The notes below the pieces were generated by a model that saw nothing but the letters and a program-made list of their open reading frames with translations, did not search any database and had not been told where the DNA came from. From NCBI GenBank assembly GCA_963969345.1, contig OZ017768.1, positions 6,658,718-6,722,717 on the forward strand: a stretch of 64,000 bases of DNA, written 5' to 3'. The DNA is from Turbatrix aceti (Eukaryota; Nematoda; Chromadorea; Rhabditida; Panagrolaimidae). The position numbers were made by a program, and so were the translations under genes. The first letter of the stretch is position 1; each line of letters starts with the position of its first letter. Below are positions 39,146 through 48,859 of this stretch, piece by piece.

Positions 39146-39205
39146 TTTATATTCGATATGATTTTTAAAAAAATCCACCTTCCGGTTATCATCAACAGAT
39201 GATAA
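39146..39205 (-). promoter_or_regulatory. Core promoter of expansin-like gene C: TATA box and GATA palindrome
   Basis: TATAAA (39146-39151), and TTATCA/TGATAA separated by 8 bp (39186-39205), the same geometry as at gene B although the spacer bases differ. Confidence 0.5.
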
Positions 39206-39474
39206 AACGGCAGTTTGCTTTGCTCGACAAACAATGGCGACAAAAATCATCGCCATTGTGTTTGGAGAAAAACAATGCAATCAGGTTAAAAGCAAACAAA
39301 AAATTGATAAATCTATAAATGCATTGAATTTATTACAAATTGAAAGAAAAATATAAACACAAACAAAAATTGTTATTATCAGAAATATTTTTTTCAATGA
39401 AAGTGATTTTTTATGACAGAAACAATTTTGAATTTTAGCAGGTGTTAGGATTTTTGGTTGACCAGGCAAACAGC

Positions 39475-39840
39475 CGGTTTTTTTGTTCGCGAACGAACAC
39501 AAATGTTTTTTTAAATTTTGTTTTAAGAATTGAACAAACGCTAACGTTTTTGACCGTTTTCGAGAACAAACATTGAACGGATTTCTTTATCAGTTGTGCA
39601 AAATTTTGTTTCCTTGAGTAGAAAAACTAAAAATTTGGTGGTCCCAGTTTTTTCGGTTCAGATGACAGTATTTCTACAATTTTTCCGGATAATTTTCATG
39701 GATGTTGTTTTTCATTTCTTCGTCAAATAATCAAAAATGTGACGTAACACCAAATTTTTATTTATTTTTTTTGTTCGGAAAATTTAACTTTGTTCGTTAT
39801 CGAACACGAACGTTCGTCTAACTGATTCTGACCGCCCTTT
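39475..39840. repeat. Fragment of the GTTCGTTCG dispersed repeat
   Basis: Starts around TTTGTTCGCGAACGAACAC and ends around TTCGTTATCGAACACGAACGTTCG. Middle portions are AT-rich. It fills the space between expansin gene C and the F-box gene 3' end. Confidence 0.4.
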
Positions 39841-39965
39841 TGTTCATGTTAGGTGCATTCAACGTTAAAAATGAACTCATTCCAACCCAAAATACATTTC
39901 ACAAGTTTTATTTACTCAAACAGGTTAAATTCATTTTAACACCAGATAGATAGTGCACTGATAGA

Positions 39966-41212
39966 TTATGGGGACTGCCGGAAGGGATTGCCTTCCTGAT
40001 CGTACTGAAGCACGGTGATATCAACCGCGCTGTTTTCGTGAGTCGTGATCTTTGCGTTGAGGACGCGCTTGTTGCGAGCGTTGTAGGCGGTCCACTCGGT
40101 GGTGAAGGCTGCCCTGTACTGCATCCGAACATTCGGCACGGGGTCAAAGTTCTGATTTTCGACGTTAAAGTAGCGGGCGTAGAGCAGCGACTTGGAGAGG
40201 TCTTCTGCCTTGACGAACTCCTGCAGCCCGAAACCATCGGTCAAGCGAACAAATTCAACAACAAACCGATAAAAGCTTGCACGCAAAGTTGGGCGTGATG
40301 GTGGGCTTTTCGATGTACAGACACCTCCGAGGCTGAAGCAGCGGGGGCTGGACAAACTTTCCGAAGAAATACTCGATGAGCGTCTCGTCTTCCACCGTGA
40401 GCTCCAAATCCTCGTCGTTCATGGAGCCGGGATTCTCGACGCTGACGACGCTCGCGTTCGAGATGCATGGAACGGCGAAGAACACTAAAAAACAATAAAA
40501 ACGACCGTAAACAGTTCGAATGAACAAAATTCGTTGCGAGACACTCAGATTAGAAAAACAACTAAAGGCAACCCAAACGACCGTAAACAGTTCGAATGAA
40601 TAAAATTCGTTCCGAGACCAACAAAAAACGATGAACTCACTGTCATCGAAGCATTCCGATTCGACGTTGCTCACTCTCTCAAAATGGTATTCCTCGGCAG
40701 CGAAACTGTTCATCAGGAAAACGCGGAAATCGTATGCCGAGAGATCCAGAAAGTCGATCTCGATAAACTCGGCGCGTTCGATGACAATGTTGCACTGATG
40801 GAGCATGGCGGAGATCTGGGTGGCAATCTGGTTGTTCATGATGAGGTCGCTGATGACCAGTCGTTTGACGCGGGAGTTGTTTAGCACCTTGACCAACTGG
40901 GTGGACCTGCAATCACCTGAGTCATGAAAAAAATGCTCTTTTCCATTCTGCTGAACGCTGAAACACTAACGGATCGAGAATGCTGTAGAAAAAGTGGAAG
41001 CACTTGACGGCGCCTGAGATCGAGATGTTGGTGGGACTCGAGTTTGCGATGGCGAGCAGCGGGATAGAGCGCTTCGCGAGTTTGTCATCCTTCATCGACG
41101 CTACCTTGTGCCAAAGCGAACATACACGCTCGCATCGATCGAGATCTTCTCGTGAGCAGAATTTGAAGATATGCAGCAGCAATTCGGGAGGCAGGTCTTG
41201 GATGGACGCCAT
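39966..41212 (-). CDS. F-box protein, frame broken once in exon 3
   Basis: Minus exons 41212-40971, 40906-40641 and 40484-39966. The N-terminal F-box is IQDLPPELLLHIFKFCSRED followed by CERVCSLWHKVAS, the SKP1-binding module of SCF ubiquitin ligases. The rest (about 290 residues) has the feel of nematode F-box-associated regions but no domain I can name, so the substrate is unknown. In exon 3 the frame ending NFACKLLSVCC stops, and the downstream frame YRFVVEFVRLTDGF continues one base over. Removing one T from CTTTTAT (about 40265) joins them. The exon sum is 1027 nt, one over a multiple of three. This is an assembly insertion or a recent null. Intron 2 (156 nt) carries a 42-bp direct repeat. 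AATAAA at 39907-39912 lies 54 nt after the stop. Confidence 0.72.
40501..40618. repeat. 42-bp direct repeat in the F-box gene intron
   Basis: Copies at 40501-40542 and 40577-40618 begin ACGACCGTAAACAGTTCGAA and differ at two positions. Start-to-start spacing is 76 bp. Entirely within intron 2. Confidence 0.85.
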
Positions 41213-41812
41213 GACGCCCAAGAACTACACGCACCTGACAACGATGACGTTTATGCCTCTAAAATAACAGCGAATTTGATGTTCCAATATTTTCGCTACG
41301 AGACGCTGCGTTCAGTTGTTTACGTTCAAGCTTGTGTCCTGTTTTTTTTTGGTAATTTTTTTTTAGCGTTTACGGGGATGTGGATACGCTGTTTGTTGAC
41401 GCATGTTTTATGTTTTGCTTGCTTTTAGTTTGTTGAGCGATAAAAAATAGGGCGTATTTGTTAGAATTCATCAATATAAATAATGATTAACGCAATCGGA
41501 ACGCGGTGAGATAACGGGACGCTGACAGCCGACGTGTTTACTGACCAACGACAGGGTCATAAACACGAACAAATGTCTTGAAGCACCAAAACCTTTGGAC
41601 ATTGATTCGGGCGAAAACGATAACGGGAATGGCGATTTTTTCCAAATTGTGCTGCACCAATAAAATTAAATATAATATTTTATTAACATGTGTGTTTAAC
41701 AAAGTATACAATTTTGATTTGCTACAACAAAAAAATGATTTGGCCGCCCTTGGGTTGTCTACACGTTTCTATCAATGATCACAGTACAATGCAAAATTTT
41801 ACATACATTTTT
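41213..41812. other. Intergenic between F-box and DUF229 genes
   Basis: 600 bp, AT-rich, with the DUF229 poly(A) signal AATAAA on the minus strand (41679-41684). No gene or RNA seen. Confidence 0.45.
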
Positions 41813-44245
41813 CTATTCCAGACATGAACAAATGTTTTCCAACGCCAGAATCCCGGGACATTCTTCGAATCTGATGAGAGGCGATGCGTTGATTTCCATG
41901 AAGTACATGAACTTTCGCGAGAGCAGTCTCATATCCGCCTTCCCAGTCAGCACCTTTCCGGATATCGATGTGATATTTAGGTTGATCGTAAACTCCAGAT
42001 CGACCGCATCTCTTTCTACAGGCACCCATCTTTCCAGGAGATACCGTACTCCGCTTCTGGCCATTGTAGACATGGTCCAAAACAATGGCGAAGTCATGTT
42101 GCCGTACTCGGCACTTTTAATGCAGGGCGCAAAATCTGAAATATTATCCATAAACATTTTCATCGTGTTTTTGAGTCGAAATTCGTAGTGAGTGGTGAGA
42201 GTTTGGTCGCTGGATGACGTAGGATCTTCCATGCAGAGACAAAAATTGACAGGAATCATCGCTTCCGTGCAATTTCGATCGATTGGCACGACATCAAAAA
42301 AACTGATGCCGTGCTTTTTTGTCTGTTTGTGCTTCGGACTTTCCAGTGTGATATCCAGGATATCGCTGAGCGTCTCGTAGAGATCAAAATGCGTTGTAAG
42401 CCGATTTTGGTTGACTCGGACGTTTTCGACTTTTTCTGGGTGTTCTTCGGTGAATTTTGGGGGCAGATAGAGACTCAGAAACGGCATCCTTTCTTCCACC
42501 CTTCCGCTGTACGTTTTTTGGACGTCGTGCTGAAAATAAATTTTTCCAGGGATCAGAAATGCGCAAAACTCACCACCCGATTTCCATGGTCACCCATGAC
42601 AACGACGACCGTGTTCTCGAACACCCCGGCGGTTTTGAGGTCATTTAGCACGTCGAATAGGGTGTTGTCATAGAGTTCGAGGTTATTCGGATTGTCATGC
42701 GTCTGGCGACTGATAAAACTGAACGAAAAATGAGTCTGATTCGCATAACGAGTCGAAAACTCGGAAATAGGCCGGAAAAATTTTGGCACAAAAGGTCCAT
42801 CGCTGTCGCAGAAGGCTTCGAACGCGTTCATGTGCGTGTAGATGTACTCGTACAACGGGCGGTAGTAATAATGCGCTATGGGCTTGCGGAATCCCTCCCA
42901 GCCAAAGTAGTGATATAGTCCAAAATCATTCTGGCCGATTTCATCGTTCCACATTGTCGCCATGCCGGCTTGCTTGGCCCGGTAATAAATCGCTGGCGGA
43001 TAGGATTCAATGTCCGGTTTGTCTTCTTCGATTTCAACATCGGGGGAAATTATTCCAGTGAATCCACGATAAACTGGTCGGTAGATGTGCCCCGTGAGGA
43101 CGGTGTTCAAATTGATGAGACTGTTGTCGCCGACCTTGTTGTACCCGCTGAAAAGGTGGAATCCCATGTCCTGGATAAAACGGTAGCTATTTGGCATGTG
43201 TCGGAGAAACTGTGTCCTCGACGTTGATTCGATGACGATCAAGACTATACTGTATTTGCCCGGAACGTTGGATGGCGGGGGATTGATCCATGGCTTCGGT
43301 GGCACCCAACTAAATGCATTACGATAAATTGGCCCTTTATTTGCCGCATCTGTTGTTTTTGACAATATTGTTGTAGTTGTAGTCGTGCTAGTTGTCTTTT
43401 TCGTTCCATTAACAGTCGTTGAAGTTATTTTTGTTCCATTAAGATTCAATTTTGTGGTTGTTAGACGCGTTGTACTGGTCGTAGTGGTCGTCGTTGTGTG
43501 ATTGAGTTCAACCGTAAAACATTCTATTGAAAATTGATCGTGTCCAATAAAAATAGGCTTATGAAACGGGATTTCAAATGATTTTCCGGCTTTGTAGTTA
43601 TTTGAAATAGGCTTTAGAGCTCCATAAAGCTTAGCTGCGAAGCACTTAATCGACCCGGGCTCTCCGGCAAGCTGTCTGACGTAAATCTCTCCTGTTTTTT
43701 CCTGGTGCACTGCTACGTAGCGCTCAGGAAAGTCGGTGCAGTTATACGTTCGAAAGTGGATGACGTATTCGTCGAGATCAGGCTCATCTGAAATCACCGA
43801 GATTACGTAGGGCTGCTTTTTGTGTTCTGAACTCTCTGGTCCCTCAAATATTTAAAGTTCAAAGGACTGATGATACTCAAAACGTCAAAAATAAAAATCA
43901 TATTTAGGAACGCTGAAACTTACTTTTGCTAAGCACAGGGTATCGGCATCTGTTTTCAAACGGATGGGATTTAGAGTAGTCGATCGGCTTCATCCAGCTG
44001 TAGTTTGCTGTGAATACTTGGGGCATATAAGATGTTGACGGAGTTGACGGTGTTGTAGGTGTTGAAGGAGTCGATGTAGATGATGCTTCTTTATAAGCAG
44101 AAGTCGATGGCCGGTTGAATATGTCTTCTAGTGCTTCTGGTTCGTTACCAACCGATATGCCGGATTTGGAAATGACCAGTAGCAGAAAAGCGATGGAGAA
44201 AAGCGATAGGCACGCATAAATGACGGCTATTTTATTATTGATCAT
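41813..44245 (-). CDS. DUF229 (alkaline-phosphatase superfamily-like) type II membrane protein
   Basis: Minus exons 44245-43924, 43787-42574 and 42529-41813; sum 2253 nt, 750 aa. A signal anchor lies near the N-terminus (IAVIYACLSLFSIAFLLLVI), so the bulk should face the Golgi lumen or cell exterior. The catalytic-type segments are VLIVIESTSRTQFLRHMPNS, where the nucleophile would lie in the sulfatase/phosphatase fold, then ATMWNDEIGQNDFGLYHYFG, and MGDHGNR (metal ligand). This is the standard DUF229 order; the family's substrate is not established. Two Ser/Thr-Pro-rich stretches are unusual: one after the anchor (STSTPSTPTTPSTPST) and one of about 45 residues, nearly all Thr with some Asn-Gly-Thr, before the catalytic part. 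They look like O-glycosylated stalks. The last intron is only 44 nt. Confidence 0.88.
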
Positions 44246-44461
44246 GGCGAAGAATATTAATTGTATTTATAAATTAGTGAGTTTTAGGTTTTTGTTAGCT
44301 GATCAGGCGCCTTTGATGCATGGAAATGTCAATTTTCTACAATAGCATAGTTTAAAATTTTTTATGAAAACATTTTTTTCAATAAAAGACCGAAATTGAA
44401 TTCAATTTATGACAGTCAGAGTCAGAGTCATCTCATTGATTCCGACTTTGAGAATCGAGAG

Positions 44462-44639
44462 CAAGGATGGGCGAACGTTCGAGTTCGTTCGCGAGCAAAA
44501 ATAAATTTTTCGAACAGATTAAACGAACAAACATTTGCGCAAAATTAGCTTAATGGTGCCAAAATCGATGTTGTTTGACAAAATTTTGCAAACAGTGGCA
44601 ATTGCCATCAGCAATAAAAAGTCCGTTCGCCCATCCCTG
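44462..44639. mobile_element. hAT-like MITE, 178 bp, with termini and target duplication
   Basis: Left end CAAGGATGGGCGAACG and right end CGTTCGCCCATCCCTG are inverted repeats (CAGGGATGGGCGAACG type). The flanks ATCGAGAG (44454-44461) and GTCGAGAG (44640-44647) form an 8-bp duplication with one mismatch. CAGGG-type ends and 8-bp duplications are characteristic of hAT transposons. There is no coding capacity. The interior matches the longer repeats at 4.8 and 16.7 kb. Confidence 0.8.
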
Positions 44640-44647
44640 GTCGAGAG

Positions 44648-45295
44648 TCATTTTTTTTTCAAAAAACGTGATATTAGCCATAAAAATTATAACTGCGCTA
44701 CGAGCACTATCAATCATGTTTACAAAAATAGACTCATGTCAATGTTATCCGATGCATTTACTACCGGGCGTGATTTAGAATGGGGGTGGACTATTGCATG
44801 GCCGTCCGTCGAGACAGACGACGTAATCCTTCTCTGTATTGTTTTATTTTAATCGTCGGGCTCATGAATACTCAACGATTCAGGTTGATTCATTAAAAAC
44901 CTCATCATGGTGCCCATGGTGACTGTTTGTCTTTTGTAAAATAAATACATAATGAATGAAAAATAGTTGGGATAAGCGGGAATGAGTCAGACGACACCAC
45001 TGGCTGGCGGCGGCGCGGAGGGTGACAAAAGGATCCAAGTTGCAGGCCGATCAATGAATCGTGCGTAATTGGGCTGGGTCACACCAGAGTTCGCAACAAC
45101 GTTTTTTTTGTTTGTTTTTAAACTTGAGCACTGATTTATTCGAAAACAAAAAAATCTGGAAAATTCTTGAAGTTGCCGGACGAAACATGCAAATTCAAAA
45201 AACCTCAGAAGTCAGTCGTCGACGTCTTCTGCAGTATTTTTCTCGCTTTGCTTTGTGCTGGAAGGTGAGTTGCGTACTTGCAACACCCGAACACG
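44648..45295. other. Intergenic, upstream of the 45.3-kb gene
   Basis: No exon chain is recognised. An acceptor-like CTTCTGCAG ends at 45235, which could define a short 5' exon or trans-splice site 60 nt before the next start codon. Nothing else stands out. Confidence 0.4.
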
Positions 45296-45892
45296 ATGTC
45301 GACGTTCGCCAGCACGATGATCGAGCTTTCAAAGCTGGACGACGCCCGGCTGAAGGAAGAGGTCGACAAGTTGGACCACGAAACTTTCAGGAAGGCCAAG
45401 GACATGCCCGAGTCAATTGCAGAACGCGTCTACAAACAGGCTTTTAAGCAGCGCTGGGACGATCTCGAAAAGCGTATCAAGATTATCGAGAACCGCATGC
45501 AGGCCCTCAACCCCCCGGAGAGGTCGGTTGCCGAGGATCGCTTCGACATTCTCGCCGAACTCCTTGACAAGTCGTGTCAGTCCTTCGAGATCTACGATGA
45601 GCACGAGAAACGGAAAGTGCCGTTCTCGCACCGACTCGTGCTCGAAGCCATGCTCCTCCAGGTCACGAAGGAGGGCTTCGACATGATCGAGAACACTCTT
45701 GACAGGTTTGGTGAGATGGGAGAGGACCGCGACGCCGCCAACTACGAGCGACAGGTGAGGAGAGGGAGGAGGAACTTTTTTCCAGGTAAAGTTTTTTTTT
45801 AGGAACTCCGCTTCGAAATTCGTTTCCGGGATCTTATCTACACTGAGGTTCATGAAAAGTTCCTCAAATCCTACCTTGACATGGATTGGTGA
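45296..45892 (+). CDS. Conserved-looking helical protein of unknown function, 182 aa
   Basis: Exons 45296-45754 and 45803-45892 (GACAG/GTGAGG, TTTTTTTTTAG). I do not recognise a family. The protein is almost all charged alpha-helix: MIELSKLDDARLKEEVDKL, then KRWDDLEKRIKIIENRMQAL-like coiled-coil heptads near residues 50-75, a linker NPPERSVAEDR, a middle block IYDEHEKRKVPFSHRLVLEA, and a C-terminus rich in aromatic residues ending YLDMDW. No signal peptide, membrane span or cysteine cluster. It is probably the first gene of a two-gene operon: AATAAA at 45928-45933, and the next gene's acceptor lies 73 nt later. The exon sum is 549 nt, exactly in frame. Codon use is GC-rich like the conserved genes, which supports real coding. 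Confidence 0.75.
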
Positions 45893-45993
45893 TACATGAT
45901 TTTTCGTTCTTTTTTTTTGTGATCTGGAATAAATGATATCTAGCTAAAATTACATACTATGCAAATGCGCGCGCATATTTTTACCCGACGAAA

Positions 45994-46006
45994 GTTTTTC
46001 CGTCAG
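45994..46006 (+). promoter_or_regulatory. Putative SL trans-splice acceptor inside an operon
   Basis: GTTTTTCCGTCAG ends 33 nt before the next ATG and 73 nt after the upstream AATAAA. The intercistronic gap (stop to ATG) is 146 bp, within the usual nematode operon range. Confidence 0.5.
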
Positions 46007-46038
46007 TCGACATCTTACGTTCAGTTTACGACGACAAA

Positions 46039-47023
46039 ATGTGCTCGACAGGCTCAGAGACCGAACGCTGCTGCTGTTTACACATCACCGTGAGCCTTTG
46101 CATATTCTGGCCTGATTGGCATCGTTCACGCTTTTCAGATCGCAATCTATGTCGTGCCATGCTGCGAACTGGTGTTGCTGGGCCTAAAAGTTCTGCGCAG
46201 CGTCAAAGGCGCTGATAGCGACCTGATCGGCTGCCTGCTGTTTAGCATCCTTGTCGGGCTGTCGGCGGCATTGGGAAAATTCAAGTCCTGGGGCCTCTGC
46301 TCGGCCTATTTAACGATGGAGCTCTACTCACTGTTGCACGTAATCGTTTTCAACGTCCAGCAATTTTTAACAGAGTATGAACCAAAACTTAAAATTATTG
46401 TATCAATATCTGGACCTTTTAGACCCGTGAAAGACCCTTCGGACAACCCGCAAATGGACAAATCCGTTAACGACATGCACACTGCCAGAGTCGTCATCGG
46501 CCTTCTCTATGTCATGCTGAATATCATGGTGCGCTGCTTCAATCTCGTAATCATCCGTCGCTTTATGAAGTACCTCAAAGTGATGCAGAGGATGTATTTC
46601 TTCTCCCAGTCACCGAGTTCTCCGGTTCTTTCGGCTGCAAATTCTGTTCCGGGAAGGCGGGGGTCCATGTCACCGATTGGGACTCCTCGTCAGCCTCCGT
46701 CGTCGCCCTTCGCAGACTTCGAAGTGAGCTATGGGGATGGCATGCAAATGGCAAACGCCGGGTTTGAAGAAGGATCGCAGGGTGTCGTCGAGTATGTTGG
46801 CGCGTCTGAAGCACCGCCTGCTTCTACCGTCGATGAAGCCGGCATGTCCGAAGCCGCCCCTGCGCCGTCCGAACGGAGGCTATCAGTAGTTTCATGTGTC
46901 CTCTGTTGCAAAGAATACATTTATTTGACTTTTGCCATGGAAAACGGGAAATGGGAAACGGAAAAAATTCAGTTCAGCGTAGTCGAGGAAAAAAGTTGCC
47001 TCTTCTTCCGTCGTCCACAATAA
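46039..47023 (+). CDS. Putative four-pass membrane protein (LAPTM-like topology)
   Basis: Exons 46039-46089, 46139-46374 and 46423-47023 give 295 aa. The start follows an acceptor-like site. Hydrophobic segments: CCCLHITIAIYVVPCCELVL with its extension, LIGCLLFSILVGLSAAL, LTMELYSLLHVIVFNVQQF and ARVVIGLLYVMLNIMVRCF. The tail from about residue 150 is Ser/Pro-rich and cytosolic-looking ([19 protein letters not shown]). Four spans with a Pro/Ser tail recall lysosomal LAPTM proteins, but I see no decisive motif. Intron 2 is 48 nt and in frame (GTATGA...CCTTTTAG); I removed it because it is AT-rich and intron-sized, so a version 16 residues longer is possible. The last 18 codons overlap, on the other strand, the end of the TSP1 gene, so the true C-terminus is less certain. 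Confidence 0.6.
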
Positions 47024-48089
47024 TAGCAAGGAGGCGGAGTAGGCTGGCACGCATCGCAGGCAGGTGGACCGGAAGGGCACGAGGCGAACGACGAGCAGAC
47101 CTGTTGATCTGTGGTGACGCCATTGCCGCAACCAGTGTCGCAGGGGCAAATACGCGTTCGGTACTGGATTCCGACACCGCATCCCACGCTGCAGTCATTC
47201 CACGTCGACCACGATGAATATTGGCAGCAGGGAGAAGCGTTGCAGTACTGTTGCTCGGTCGATGCTCCGGAGCAGGAGCAGACCCCGCAAGAAGTTGTGC
47301 ATGTCCGCTGCCGGGACTGCAGGCCACCTCCGCAGGTTGCGCTGAAATTATCGTAACAAAATTGAAAAAAAAACACGTTCGGGTACCCGACCCAAAAAAT
47401 TTGATTCAAAACCTGAAAATCTGGGTAACCAGATCCGAAAATTCAAAATTTCAGGTACGCTGTTTCAAGAGTTTTGAATCAAAACCCGCGGTTTTTTAGT
47501 TTGAAAACTCAAAATTTATGCTTAAATTTGAATTTATCGACTTTTTAAACAAAATTTTTCACTTTTTCATTTTTGTTTTTTGTCAAAATTTTCTCATTTG
47601 GGTAAAAACAAATTCTTTTGGATTGAAAACCCAAATTTTTGAGTACCCGACAGCACTGGTTATTTTTTGTGGCCTACCTGCAAGGCCCCCAAGCACCCCA
47701 CTGGGTCCACGTCGGAGGAGTCTGTGCTCCGCCACCTCCTCCACTGCCTCCGCTGTAGTCAGTAACACACGCCTGAGCCTGACTATCCGGGCCATAGCAC
47801 TGCTGATAGCCAGCGGAGCAGGGGCGGGTCCTGGTCTTGGCGTAGTAACCGCCTTGCTGCGAGCAAAGCGACCACTCCGACCACTGCCCCCACTCCGTGC
47901 CAGTCCCAGGCGACGAAGGAGGGTCGTAGCAGGTGTTGCACTGCCGCTTCACGATCGTCGCCGTGGCATTGTCTCCGAGCACTGCTACCACCACTGATGC
48001 AAAAAAAAGAAGTATGTTTAGGTACATAACTCAAAAAAAAAAGAAAACTCACAGGCAGAAGCAAAAACAAAGGCGATAGAAGCCTGCAT
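46969..48089 (-). CDS. Secreted thrombospondin type 1 repeat protein, 3 TSP1 domains
   Basis: Minus exons 48089-48053, 47993-47678 and 47341-46969; sum 726 nt, 241 aa. Signal peptide MQASIAFVFASALVVAVLG. TSP1 repeats: WGQWSEWSLCSQQGGYYAKT, WTQWGAWGPCSATCGGGLQS and YSSWSTWNDCSVGCGVGIQY, each with the WxxW C-mannosylation pattern and the C/R/C ladder. A Gly-rich linker separates repeats 1 and 2. The C-terminus is Cys/Pro-rich (PACDACQPTPPPCYYCGRRK). The gene is extracellular, with adhesion or matrix binding as the family role. TATAAA (48146-48151) lies 57 bp before the ATG. AATAAA on the minus strand lies at about 46920-46925. The coding end overlaps the convergent four-pass gene by 55 bp. Confidence 0.9.
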
Positions 48090-48145
48090 GGTTCGTCGAA
48101 ATATTTTTTTAAAAATGCGTGCTGTCATCCAGGATGACAGGTGGC

Positions 48146-48151
48146 TTTATA
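48146..48151 (-). promoter_or_regulatory. TATA box of the TSP1-repeat gene
   Basis: TATAAA on the minus strand, 57 bp upstream of the start codon, like those of the expansin-like genes. Confidence 0.45.
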
Positions 48152-48859
48152 CCCGCTTCCAAGTTTACCCACACCGGCTGGGGTCGCGCAGGCGTCGTCA
48201 AAAACGTGAACCTCCGGATTGCAAACAAACAAGCACCGGATTGCAGCGACTTCTTGGCCCCTGATTGATCCCTTGGCTCAGCGCTTCGTCATCGACCCGT
48301 TCTTCGCTTGTTATTTCCGGTACATGCATCCTGCAAACAGATGCATGTAGTAAGAGTATTTATGTTAGCACCTGACAAATCAGGCTGTAAAACTGTTAAA
48401 AAAAGTTTTAGCAGATTAGAAAGAAAAAGCATTTGATTAACTTTTTTATCAGTCATTATGGTCATTAAAAAAGCGAATAAATATTACGTTTTTCCTTTTT
48501 TTTGCGGCACAAAAAAAGGAAAGCATCTTTGGAATAGATACAAAAGTTGTGTAATGTCTTCTTTTGTATTCCAAAAGAGCACAAGATGCCAGAAGGGCGT
48601 CACTGCGGCTGTCTTTATCACCCATCAACCACTATAAAACCGCTTCGCCTATAGTCATCAACTTTTATCACTCACGAGTATAATACACCTTTATTTGCCT
48701 TTTTTTTTGCTTTTGTCGAAGGAAAATGTGTGACGGATTTTAGGCGGCGCCCGCTTGTTCCGGGTGGTGTTGCATTTTCTGTTTTCGGGGACCCCAAAAA
48801 CGATTGTTAGGTAATTTGTTGAGTTTTGCTGCCCTTTGATAACGGTTGTTGTCGCGGGA
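48152..48859. promoter_or_regulatory. Upstream region of the mucin-like gene 1
   Basis: Contains CTATAAAACC near 48632, TTATCA words (about 48445 and 48668) and the sequence GCCAGAAGGGCGTCAC at about 48589, repeated upstream of the second gene at about 52890. The promoter was therefore part of the tandem duplication. Confidence 0.4.
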
